DNA of 7,891 nucleotides from an uncultured Desulfovibrio sp. (GTDB lineage Bacteria > Desulfobacterota > Desulfovibrionia > Desulfovibrionales > Desulfovibrionaceae). The position numbers and the translations under genes are program-made. Positions 1-5,878 of the stretch are shown one piece after another (positions within the stretch are counted from its first letter, which is position 1; each line of letters starts with the position of its first letter). The stretch spans positions 1 through 7,891 of the forward strand of contig CAMBWG010000088.1 in NCBI GenBank assembly GCA_945871415.1, given 5' to 3'. The notes under the pieces are model-generated. The model saw only the letters and a list, made by a program, of their open reading frames with translations, did not search any database and was not told the origin of the DNA.

Positions 1-53
1 CGACAGGCCGTATGGTTTGAAATGCGAAGCATTTCAAACTGAAAATGCTCTAA
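1..53 (+). repeat. Composite dispersed repeat, copy 1 (right part, cut by window edge)
   Basis: The segment starts inside a repeat also found at 5001-5145, 5819-5863 and 5924-6023. It contains CAGGCCGTATG, then a perfect 11-bp stem GTTTGAAATGC (15-25) / GCATTTCAAAC (29-39) with a GAA loop, then the terminal GAAAATGCTCT. It begins with CGACAGG, as in the long copy at 5001-5145 and unlike the short copy at 5924-6023, so the part outside the window may be the long form. It is probably a REP- or MITE-like non-autonomous element. No protein is called from it. Confidence 0.8.
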
Positions 54-62
54 GAAGCGTAA

Positions 63-97
63 GAAAGCCCCCCTTCCGTTCAGGAAGGGGGGCTTTC
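63..97. terminator. Strong hairpin, probable intrinsic terminator
   Basis: A perfect 15-bp stem (63-77 with 83-97, GAAAGCCCCCCTTCC and its complement) closes a 5-nt loop. On the minus strand it is followed by a T-rich tail (CTTTCTTACGCTTCTT counting the end of the stem). On the plus strand the tail is CTTTCCGTTGTTT. It may work in both directions: for a plus-strand gene left of the window, or as the final stop for minus-strand transcription coming from the gene ending at 267. Confidence 0.75.
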
Positions 98-171
98 CGT
101 TGTTTCATGAGGCGGCCTGCGGCAGCCGTTGCGTCCGTATTTTCTGCGACGAAGAATGTCTTTCTGGCTGT

Positions 172-252
172 CGCGGATAATGAGCGGGTTTTGGGGAAGA
201 TTGGAGCGTTTGAGGGGGAAGGAACCAGAAGGTATCTTCCCCCTCAAAAAAG
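172..252 (+). repeat. 3'-end hairpin element, copy A
   Basis: A 13-bp perfect stem, TTTGAGGGGGAAG (209-221) with CTTCCCCCTCAAA (236-248), is preceded by ATAATGAGCGGGTTTTGGGG starting at 176. The same arrangement occurs inverted at 4857-4955, where about 24 of 29 flank positions agree. It lies 3' of the minus-strand gene ending at 267. Read in the direction of that gene, a T tract precedes the stem and no T tract follows it, so it is not a textbook intrinsic terminator. Confidence 0.7.
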
Positions 253-266
253 TCATGAGCCTGCGT

Positions 267-989
267 CTAATTCCCCTTGAGGAAGGGCAGCGGCGGCGTG
301 ACGGCGGCCGTCACGGGCGCGACGGGATTCCATACTTCCGTCGTTACCTTGGGCGGCTGCGGACGGCGCTGCGGCGCGGCCTGTTGTTTCAGGGAAACCG
401 AACCGGCTCCGTCGCTGCGTACCGGCGGCGCGGGCGGGGTGGCCGGGGCGGTCGGCGCGCGCAGCTTGGTGGAGGAAACCCCTGCGGGCACCTTCTGCAC
501 CGGCTTGGCGGTTGCCTGTGTCGTTGAGCGGCGCACCGTGCGGCGACGCGGCTGCACCTTGCGTTCGGTGGCGAAGAGATAGGGGAACGCGGCGGGATCT
601 ATGAAGGCCACGCCGCCGGTGCGCAGCTGGCGCGGTTCGGACACCGCCCGCCAGTACAGGCGCGCGCCCCCGTAGTTTTTCCAGTCTTCCACCCGTTCGC
701 TGACGCTGTAGCCTTCGTTGCGGTTGACATAGCTGGAAGAGCCCTGTCCGTACGCCGAAGGGGTCGTACGAACGACAATGGTCTGTCCCGGAACAGGAAC
801 ACCCTGCCCGTAGCTTTGCTGCGCCACAGGCCGGGGAGCCACAGGCCGCCCAATGGCCTGCGCACGCGGCGAGAGCGGCGGATTGTTGATCACGATCTCT
901 CCGGCCGTAAGGGGCATGGCGCCGGCCAGCCCCATGAGCACTGCCAGTAAAGCCGTCACGCGCCAGGGAGCTTGTTTCATGTGCGGCAT
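267..989 (-). CDS. Secreted proline-rich protein of unknown function
   Basis: This gene encodes a 240-residue protein that I do not recognise. Residues 5-30 form a signal peptide: K5 and R10, a hydrophobic stretch VTALLAVLMGLAGA, then PLTAG-E, which suggests signal peptidase I cleavage around residue 29 or 30. No lipobox cysteine is present; the mature protein has no cysteine at all. A more ordered core at about 85-145 contains EDWKNYGGARLYWRAV and AFIDPAAFPYLFATERK. The rest is rich in Pro, Ala, Gln and Thr with short basic patches (PRRRTVRR at 148-155), so it is probably extended and periplasmic or cell-wall associated. The start ATG at 989 is chosen because GGAG (998-1001) lies 8 nt upstream; a GTG at 998 would overlap that site. 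It lies 133 bp downstream of the channel gene on the same strand, so co-transcription is possible, although a hairpin separates them. Function is unknown. Confidence 0.75.
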   Translation of the reverse strand: MPHMKQAPWRVTALLAVLMGLAGAMPLTAGEIVINNPPLSPRAQAIGRPVAPRPVAQQSYGQGVPVPGQTIVVRTTPSAYGQGSSSYVNRNEGYSVSERVEDWKNYGGARLYWRAVSEPRQLRTGGVAFIDPAAFPYLFATERKVQPRRRTVRRSTTQATAKPVQKVPAGVSSTKLRAPTAPATPPAPPVRSDGAGSVSLKQQAAPQRRPQPPKVTTEVWNPVAPVTAAVTPPLPFLKGN

Positions 990-997
990 AGGTGACA

Positions 998-1001
998 CTC
1001 C
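998..1001 (-). promoter_or_regulatory. Shine-Dalgarno for the secreted protein gene
   Basis: GGAG on the minus strand, 8 nt before the ATG at 989. It decides that start against the in-frame GTG at 998 and the in-frame ATG at 980. A TAAAAT hexamer lies at about 1005-1010 on the minus strand, but I see no matching -35 box, so no promoter is called. Confidence 0.6.
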
Positions 1002-1077
1002 AAGATTTTACCAAGCCCATCGGCAAGGCGGCGAAAATGTTTAGAGCAATTTCCCCGGTTTGCGGAAATATCTTTCG

Positions 1078-1106
1078 CCGGCACGGGATGCTCGTTCCCG
1101 TGCCGG
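1078..1106 (-). terminator. GC hairpin after the channel gene, possible terminator
   Basis: Perfect 11-bp stem CCGGCACGGGA (1078-1088) / TCCCGTGCCGG (1096-1106) with a 7-nt loop, 17 nt past the stop of the channel gene. The minus-strand tail is CGAAAGATATTTCC, a weak T tract, so it could be a leaky terminator or an attenuating or RNA-stabilising hairpin between two co-transcribed genes. Confidence 0.5.
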
Positions 1107-1122
1107 CCGGATTGCGAAATCC

Positions 1123-3777
1123 TTACGCTTCCCCGGTTTCCCCCGTTCCTGTGGGGGCCGTCGTCTGCGGCGCGCAAAAACGGCGGCGGACACGCAGCGG
1201 CCTGCGGCGCGGGGCGTTCTGCGCGGGCTTGCCGTCGGCGGAGGCGGGTTTGGACTGGACGACAGGCGCGGGCGACGATGCGCGGCGGGCCAGATCGCGG
1301 GGCGTCAGGGCGCGGGGCGGCATTTCCTTGATGTGCACGTCCATCTGGGGGAAGGCCACTTCGATGTTGTGTTCCCGCAGGAGGCGTTCAATGGCAAGGC
1401 GCACATTGGAGGACGTGGACACCGCAAGGTCGTAGTCCTGTACCCAGAAGCGAAGGGTGAAATCCAGCGTGCTTGCGCCGAAGTCGCTGAACAGGACCAC
1501 CGGCGTGGGATATTTCAGAATATTGTCCGTGGCGTTGGCGGCATTGAGCAGCAGCTTCATGACCAGCGCCGTGTCCGAACCGTAGGCCACGCCCACGACA
1601 ACGTCGCGTCGCGTCGTGCGGCTGCTGCGCGTCCAGTTTGTCAGGCGTCCCGAAACAAATTCGGAGTTGGGCACATAGATGGATGCATTGTCGTAGGTTT
1701 CCACCACGGTGGCGCGAACGCTGATCTTGCGTACCCGTCCCACGGTGCCGCCCACTTCCACCACGTCGCCTACCTGCATGCTGCGGCTGAAAATGAGCAG
1801 CAGGCCGGAAACGAAGTTGTTGACGATGGTCTGCATGCCGAAACCGATACCGACGGAAAGACCCCCGGCAACCACGGCCAGATTACTCAGTTCCATGCCG
1901 AGCGAACGCAGGACAAAGAGGCCGAAAAGCGCCCATGAGGCATAGGTCAGCGACGTTTGCAGGGGCGGAATGAGGGTGACGTCGATCTGGACGCGCCGGG
2001 GCAGGCGCTGGAGAAAGAGCGTTCCCATGCGCACGAAGGTGCGTGTGATGAAGAAGGCACTGATGATGAGCAGCACCTGCAGCATGTTGAACTGGGTTGC
2101 GCCCACGTTGACGCCCTGCAGCACGTAGTGACTCAGCAGCACGACGCCGCCGGGCAGGGTGCACAGCCACAGAGAGACGGCCGCCAGCGCCAGCACCAGA
2201 ATGCAGGGCGCCGCCAGCGCCAGCAGGATGCTGGCAAAGGCCGCGCTGCCGCCTTCCTTGGGCAGATTGTCGTTGAGGCGGCTGCACAGGGCCATGCTGG
2301 CCACGCTCAGCTGCAGCGCCAGGGCGCAGGAGGAATAGAGCAGGTAGAGGGCCATACTGTAGATATGCAGGCCGCAGAGGGTCATGGCAACGCAGATCCA
2401 GAGCAGGATGCCGGCTCCCTTCATGATGCTCTGTTCCATTTCCGGCACGCTGCCGGAGGAAGATGTGGACGTACCGTCGGCCGAGACTTCAACGCTTTCG
2501 CTGCTGGCTGCCGTCCGGCGGTAGCGGAAGCGGCGGGAGATGATGCGCAGCGCCAGCGCCAGCAGCCAGAGGCTCAGCGCGACCACGCGCGGCAGAGGAA
2601 GATAGATGAGGCTGTAGGCGCACAGGGTCAGGGGCATCAGGTGCCAGAGCGGCGAGGCAACCCGGGGCGCGGACGTATGCTGCAACTGGCGCAGGTCCCA
2701 GGCCAGGCACATCTGGCCGAGAATGAGACTCATGTTGCCCAGAGCGAGGAAGACCCGGTAAAATTCATTATCCACCGAGAGCGATGCCCCGCCAAGGGCA
2801 AAGCCCAGACATATCCAGATGATGCTGACGCGGAAGATATGTCGGACGACGGGGTTTTCGCTGCCGTGGCCGATGCGGCGGTACAGCATGAAGGACAGCA
2901 GCGAGGAGAGCACGAGCATCAGCAGGCCGCGCAGAGCGGCGGTCTGCCATTCGTCCGGTGTGGTGGGGATTTCCACGGGAAGGCGGATGGCGATGATCTG
3001 AGGAATGACCGACAGCATGTTGAGCGCGCCGGTCCATGCTTTGGCGCTCAGATAGGGTTCCGGGCCGTGCAGATAGTACTGCTTCCAGCTTTCCGGCAGC
3101 TGCGCGGCAATGCGTTCCGCGTCCTTCTGCATGTTGTCCAGCAGGGTCTGGGCGGGCGCCATGGCCGAGTCGTAGCGTTTTAGCAGTGCCGTCAGGCGTG
3201 TCTGGGCCAGAGTGATGTCCTTGAGCATGGACTTGAAGTCCGGCACAAGACGCGACACATTGCTTTTCAGGGCATCAGGCAGAGAATTGTCGATTTTGTT
3301 GACGCGATCCAGCGCGGCCTGCGCTTTATCGCGGGCTTCCTGCGCGGAATCCATCAGGCGGCGCACCTTGGCGCTGTTGGCGGCGATGCTGCGGCTGATG
3401 GACTCAAGACCGAGCGGCCAGTTGTCTATGGAGTTCTGCCAGACCACCAGCCGGTGATACTCGTCTTCGTAGGGGCGCAGTTTCTGTCCCAGCCCCGCCA
3501 CCGTATCCATGAAGCTGGAGCTCTGTTCCCTGGCCGTCTGCAGGGCTTCCGCCACCTGCGTACGCTGGCTTTCCAGAAAGTCCTGCAAGACCTTGTCCGC
3601 ACTCGGGACGGCGGCTTCGTCCTGTTTCTGCCCGGCCTGCGCATCGTCGGCGGAAGACGCGGGCGCTTTGTTTTCGTCCGCCGCCGCCACAGGGCCGGAG
3701 ACACACAGCATCGCCGTCAGCAGCACGGCAAGCAGAACCGAAAAATACGAAAAGCGAATTGGTAGGTTGCGCTCCAT
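1123..3777 (-). CDS. MscS/MscK-type mechanosensitive ion channel
   Basis: An 884-residue inner-membrane channel that would open under membrane tension and release solutes on hypo-osmotic shock. Residues 1-33 are a signal peptide (SVLLAVLLTAMLCVSGPVAAA). Residues 34-240 are a charged, helical, probably coiled-coil periplasmic domain. About eleven membrane segments follow (near 283, 312, 340, 377, 397, 453, 475, 514, 563, 610 and 633). The last is the glycine-rich MscS pore helix, GIGFGMQTIVNNFVSG at 643-658. The beta domain follows (VGDVVEVGGTVGRV at 669-682, YDNASIYVPNSEF at 695-707, then NWT at 714), and then the alpha/beta cytoplasmic domain to about 820. This matches the layout of MscK/KefA-like proteins but is shorter than E. 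coli MscK. The tail, about 820-884, is rich in Arg, Pro, Ser and Thr. The start at 3777 has AGGAG 8 nt upstream; the frame stays open to 4029, but that would overlap the divergent DUF362 gene. Family assignment is firm; subtype is inferred. Confidence 0.93.
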   Translation of the reverse strand: MERNLPIRFSYFSVLLAVLLTAMLCVSGPVAAADENKAPASSADDAQAGQKQDEAAVPSADKVLQDFLESQRTQVAEALQTAREQSSSFMDTVAGLGQKLRPYEDEYHRLVVWQNSIDNWPLGLESISRSIAANSAKVRRLMDSAQEARDKAQAALDRVNKIDNSLPDALKSNVSRLVPDFKSMLKDITLAQTRLTALLKRYDSAMAPAQTLLDNMQKDAERIAAQLPESWKQYYLHGPEPYLSAKAWTGALNMLSVIPQIIAIRLPVEIPTTPDEWQTAALRGLLMLVLSSLLSFMLYRRIGHGSENPVVRHIFRVSIIWICLGFALGGASLSVDNEFYRVFLALGNMSLILGQMCLAWDLRQLQHTSAPRVASPLWHLMPLTLCAYSLIYLPLPRVVALSLWLLALALRIISRRFRYRRTAASSESVEVSADGTSTSSSGSVPEMEQSIMKGAGILLWICVAMTLCGLHIYSMALYLLYSSCALALQLSVASMALCSRLNDNLPKEGGSAAFASILLALAAPCILVLALAAVSLWLCTLPGGVVLLSHYVLQGVNVGATQFNMLQVLLIISAFFITRTFVRMGTLFLQRLPRRVQIDVTLIPPLQTSLTYASWALFGLFVLRSLGMELSNLAVVAGGLSVGIGFGMQTIVNNFVSGLLLIFSRSMQVGDVVEVGGTVGRVRKISVRATVVETYDNASIYVPNSEFVSGRLTNWTRSSRTTRRDVVVGVAYGSDTALVMKLLLNAANATDNILKYPTPVVLFSDFGASTLDFTLRFWVQDYDLAVSTSSNVRLAIERLLREHNIEVAFPQMDVHIKEMPPRALTPRDLARRASSPAPVVQSKPASADGKPAQNAPRRRPLRVRRRFCAPQTTAPTGTGETGEA

Positions 3778-3785
3778 GCAAAGAA

Positions 3786-3790
3786 CTCCT
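3786..3790 (-). promoter_or_regulatory. Shine-Dalgarno fixing the channel start
   Basis: AGGAG on the minus strand with an 8-nt spacer to the ATG at 3777. The encoded N-terminus immediately becomes a signal peptide, which confirms this start over upstream in-frame candidates reaching 4029. Confidence 0.75.
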
Positions 3791-3855
3791 GTCAAAAATG
3801 ACGCGCGGGACCTTCGCCCTCGCGTGAGCCCGTCGGCAGGCCCTCCCGCGTCGGC

Positions 3856-3884
3856 TTTACAAGAGCGGCGGGCAACGGCATAGT
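3856..3884 (+). promoter_or_regulatory. Candidate sigma-70 promoter for the DUF362 gene
   Basis: TTTACA (3856-3861) and CATAGT (3879-3884) are separated by exactly 17 nt. They match the -35 consensus at 5 of 6 positions and the -10 consensus at 4 of 6. The expected transcription start would fall about 7 nt past the -10 box, at or next to the ATG at 3891, which has no clear Shine-Dalgarno. The match is suggestive only; in a GC-rich genome such pairs also occur by chance. Confidence 0.35.
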
Positions 3885-3890
3885 CGCGGC

Positions 3891-4841
3891 ATGGCTGCAT
3901 ATACGACATTTTCCGATCCGATTCCACTCTGTCTGCTTCCCTGCCCCGACATGCGCGCGGCGGCGACGCTGACGTTTCGCGCGCTGGAACAGGCTGGCCC
4001 GGGGCATGGCCGCAGCCTTTGCGGCGCAAAGGTTCTGGTCAAGCCGAATCTGCTCACGGCCACGCCGCTTGCCTGTACCTCGCCGGAAGTCACGGCGGCG
4101 GTCTGCTCCTGGCTGCTGGAGCAGGGCGCGCGCGTGACGGTGCTGGATTCTCCCGGATTCGGTCGCGCCGAAAGCGTCGCCCGGGCCATCGGTCTTGCTG
4201 AGCTGCTGCGGCCGCTGGGGCTTGCCGTTACCGGTCCTGGAAATGCCGTGCCGCTGCAGCTGGATAACGGTTCCCGTTTCGGCGTTTCCCGACGGGCGCT
4301 GGAGTGCGATCTGATTCTGTCCGTCCCGCGCGTCAAGGCGCACAGTCAGATGCTGCTCACGCTGGCCGTCAAGAACCTGTTCGGGCTGGTAGCCGGTATG
4401 CGCAAGGCCGTGATCCATACCCGCGAGGGCCAGTCACCCGAGGGCTTTTCCGACGCGCTCGCCGCCCTCTGGGCCGCTCTGCCGCCGGTTGCGGCGCTGG
4501 CGGACGGCATCGTCGCCATGCAGCGCACCGGCCCCAGCGGCGGCGTGCCCTATCCGCTGGGCCTGCTGGCGGCCAGTCCCTCGGCCGTGGCGCTGGACGA
4601 GGCTCTGTGCGCCGTTCTGGGGCTGCCGTTGTCCCGGACGCCTCTGGGGGCCGCGCTGGAGCGTCGCCGGGCTCCCGGCTGCGCCGCGGCCGGAGCACAG
4701 ATTCGCTATACGGATGCCCGCCCCGAAGATGTGGCCGTGCGGGATTTCGCCCTGCCGGCGGAGCTGATGCACACCTCGTTTCGCCCCGGACGTCTGCTGA
4801 AAAGCTGTCTGCGCCGTTTCTGGCTGAGCCTGCGTCCGTAG
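3891..4841 (+). CDS. DUF362 domain-containing protein
   Basis: A 316-residue cytoplasmic-looking protein of the DUF362 family (Pfam PF04015), whose biochemical role is not settled. The family hallmarks are visible in order: KVLVKPNLL at 47-55, VLDSPGFGRAE at 84-94, the central block VPRVKAHSQMLLTLAVKN at 145-162 followed by LFGLVAGMRKA, and DGIVAMQRTGPSGG at 205-218. No CxxCxxC ferredoxin motif is present, so this is a stand-alone form rather than the ferredoxin-fused form known in anaerobes. The C-terminal 25 residues are basic and aromatic (RPGRLLKSCLRRFWLSLRP). The start at 3891 is the first ATG that leaves room for the N-terminal strand usual in the family, but it lacks a recognisable ribosome-binding site. 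The gene diverges from the channel gene and is followed by a hairpin element; it does not seem to be in an operon. Family confidence is high; function is unknown. Confidence 0.88.
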   Translation: MAAYTTFSDPIPLCLLPCPDMRAAATLTFRALEQAGPGHGRSLCGAKVLVKPNLLTATPLACTSPEVTAAVCSWLLEQGARVTVLDSPGFGRAESVARAIGLAELLRPLGLAVTGPGNAVPLQLDNGSRFGVSRRALECDLILSVPRVKAHSQMLLTLAVKNLFGLVAGMRKAVIHTREGQSPEGFSDALAALWAALPPVAALADGIVAMQRTGPSGGVPYPLGLLAASPSAVALDEALCAVLGLPLSRTPLGAALERRRAPGCAAAGAQIRYTDARPEDVAVRDFALPAELMHTSFRPGRLLKSCLRRFWLSLRP

Positions 4842-4856
4842 GCTTTTGGCGCGTTA

Positions 4857-4955
4857 TGTTTTTTTGAGGGGGAAGGCACCCCTTTTGCTCGCGGCAAAAC
4901 GGGGCCCTTCCCCCTCAAGCTTCCTCTTCTTCCCCAAAACCCGCGCATTATTTGC
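4857..4955 (-). repeat. 3'-end hairpin element, copy B
   Basis: A 13-bp perfect outer stem, TTGAGGGGGAAGG (4864-4876) with CCTTCCCCCTCAA (4906-4918), continues with an inner near-complete stem CCCCTTTTGC / GCAAAACGGGG around a 5-nt loop. On the minus strand it is preceded by ATAATGCGCGGGTTTTGGGG, nearly identical to the flank of copy A at 172-252. It follows the stop of the plus-strand DUF362 gene by 15 nt and may end or protect that transcript, but the T7 tract lies before the stem, not after it; the plus-strand 3' tail is GCTTCCTCTTCTTCCCC. Confidence 0.7.
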
Positions 4956-5000
4956 GGAGGGGCGGGACGGAATCCTTCATTAGAAAATAGTTTTATCGTC

Positions 5001-5145
5001 AGAGCGTTTCACCTTTGAAAAAGGAGAAACGCGAGGCGGCGGCACAGCGTCGCCCGGCCAGAAGTGAGCGGAAAAACGCGTTTTTCCGCGCAACGACAGG
5101 CCGTATGGTTTGCAACGCCACGCGTTTCAATCTGAAAATGCTCTA
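5001..5145 (+). repeat. Composite dispersed repeat, copy 2 (long form)
   Basis: It is bounded by inverted ends AGAGCGTTTC and GAAAATGCTCT. The left hairpin is GCGTTTC / GAAACGC (5004-5010, 5026-5032) with an inner CCTTT / AAAGG stem and a GAA loop. A GC-rich link GAGGCGGCGG follows, then a 53-nt segment (5044-5096) absent from the short copy at 5924-6023, then CAGGCCGTATG and a right hairpin (5108-5118 with 5122-5132, two mismatches). It ends 7 nt before the thiE Shine-Dalgarno, so it lies in the thiE leader if transcription starts upstream. An open frame runs through it in phase with thiE, but I do not treat it as coding. Confidence 0.75.
5068..5089. repeat. 22-bp perfect palindrome inside the long repeat
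   Basis: GCGGAAAAACG is followed directly by its exact complement, with no loop. It sits in the 53-nt segment that distinguishes the long composite repeat from the short one. It could be a cruciform, a protein-binding site or part of a nested smaller repeat. The two-base symmetry centre CG/CG makes a stable RNA hairpin unlikely without opening the central pairs. Confidence 0.7.
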
Positions 5146-5152
5146 TACCTCC

Positions 5153-5158
5153 AAGGAG
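5153..5158 (+). promoter_or_regulatory. Shine-Dalgarno fixing the thiE start
   Basis: AAGGAG with a 6-nt spacer to the ATG at 5165. It selects this start over the in-frame ATG at 5015, which lies inside the dispersed repeat. Confidence 0.8.
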
Positions 5159-5164
5159 ACTGCC

Positions 5165-5821
5165 ATGCCTGTCATTCTGCCCGGAGAAACGGATCTTTAC
5201 GCCCTTACCGACAGCCGTCTTTCCCTCGGCCGCCCTCTGGAAGAGGTCGTACGGGCGCTGCTTGGCGCGGGTGTCCGCATTATTCAGTACAGGGAAAAGA
5301 AGAAAAAGGGCGGCGAGATGCTGGAAGAATGCCGTCTCATGCGCCGTCTCTGCGACGAGTACGGGGCCTGCTTTATTGTGGATGATCATGTGGACCTGGC
5401 CATGATCTGTCATGCGGACGGCATCCATATCGGGCAGGAGGACATCCCGCTGCCCGAGGTGCGCGCGCTGGTCGGCCCGGGTATGTGCCTTGGTCTTTCC
5501 ACGCACAGTCCGGAACAGGCGCGGGAGGCCGTGCGTCTGGGCGCGGACTATATTGGTGTGGGCCCCATTTTTGCCACGCAGACCAAGGAAGATGTGGTGG
5601 CTCCGGTGGGTTTTGCCTATCTTGACTGGGTGGCGGCCAATCTTTCTCTTCCCTTTGTGGCCATCGGGGGCATCAAGGAACATAATATCAGCGAAGTGGC
5701 CCGCCACGGCGCACGCTGCTGCGCGCTGGTTTCCGAACTGGTGGGCGCGTCGGATATTGCGGCAAAAGTGACTGCCGTCCGCGAGGCCATGCGGGCAGGC
5801 CGGAACGGAGATCGTCAATAG
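5165..5821 (+). CDS. thiE: Thiamine-phosphate synthase
   Basis: A 218-residue cytoplasmic enzyme that joins the pyrimidine (HMP diphosphate) and thiazole phosphate units to give thiamine phosphate. The ThiE TIM-barrel motifs appear in order: LYALTD at 11-16, IIQYREK at 39-45 for pyrimidine binding, IVDDHVDLA at 71-79 and ADGIHIGQED at 84-93 with the acidic Mg-diphosphate residues, LGLSTHS at 109-115, ADYIGVGPIFATQTK at 127-141 for thiazole phosphate and diphosphate binding, and AIGGI at 166-170. Length is normal for the family. Most homologues have a small residue and Asn or Asp before the first acidic motif; here it reads VDDHVD, within family variation. No other thiamine genes are nearby. 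The stop codon TAG is the first three bases of a dispersed-repeat copy, and another copy ends just before the ribosome-binding site. The gene converges on the TPP-dependent oxidoreductase operon. Confidence 0.95.
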   Translation: MPVILPGETDLYALTDSRLSLGRPLEEVVRALLGAGVRIIQYREKKKKGGEMLEECRLMRRLCDEYGACFIVDDHVDLAMICHADGIHIGQEDIPLPEVRALVGPGMCLGLSTHSPEQAREAVRLGADYIGVGPIFATQTKEDVVAPVGFAYLDWVAANLSLPFVAIGGIKEHNISEVARHGARCCALVSELVGASDIAAKVTAVREAMRAGRNGDRQ

Positions 5822-5863
5822 AGCATTTTCAGTTTGAAATACTGTGCGCTTCAAATCATACGG
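5819..5863 (-). repeat. Composite dispersed repeat, copy 4 (half element)
   Basis: Starting with TAGAGCATTTTCAG, it carries TTTGAA / TTCAAA arms and CATACGGC, matching the right half of the family in the opposite orientation to copy 2. The left half is missing and is replaced by ACGCGTTAGG and a hairpin. Its first three bases are the thiE stop codon. The inner stem has degraded to wobble and mismatched pairs. Confidence 0.7.
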
Positions 5864-5878
5864 CGCTAAAACGCGTTA

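Larger units (their letters stand above)
4842..5164. other. 323-bp non-coding region between the DUF362 gene and thiE
   Basis: It holds a long hairpin element (4857-4955), about 45 bp of AT-richer sequence (4956-5000), a composite repeat (5001-5145) and the thiE ribosome-binding site. No TPP-riboswitch signature (a CTGAGA-type box with a matching 3' half) is seen ahead of thiE. No convincing promoter pair was found; the AT-rich stretch at about 4971-4998 is the likeliest place for one. Confidence 0.6.

Noticed and set aside
5..53. Shared peptide of the KCEAFQTENAL type encoded by repeat copies
   Set aside because: All four copies stay open in that frame, but substitutions fall in first and second codon positions and follow hairpin pairing rather than a synonymous pattern, so it is a by-product of the DNA repeat.
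253..1026. Alternative minus-strand frame overlapping the secreted protein
   Set aside because: It has no signal peptide or domain and a poor start context; the overlapping frame has a signal peptide and a good ribosome-binding site.
1957..3183. Long plus-strand open frame opposite the channel gene
   Set aside because: It is antisense to a clearly coding MscS gene, rich in His, Gln, Ala and Gly with no recognisable domain. High GC and codon bias of the real gene leave the opposite strand open. The same holds for the frames at 1060-1938 and 6588-7799.
3778..4029. 84-residue N-terminal extension of the channel
   Set aside because: The extension would overlap the DUF362 gene on the other strand, and a Shine-Dalgarno plus signal peptide mark 3777 as the start.
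1123..4841. Channel plus DUF362 as a new defence or effector system
   Set aside because: Both families are widespread housekeeping or uncharacterised proteins, the genes are divergent, and no nuclease, sensor or mobile-element gene accompanies them.
5015..5164. 50-residue N-terminal extension of ThiE
   Set aside because: The extension is the dispersed repeat read through. ThiE homology begins after 5165, where an AAGGAG site stands.
4842..5164. TPP riboswitch ahead of thiE
   Set aside because: No conserved TPP-riboswitch boxes could be found; the leader consists of the dispersed repeat and a hairpin element.
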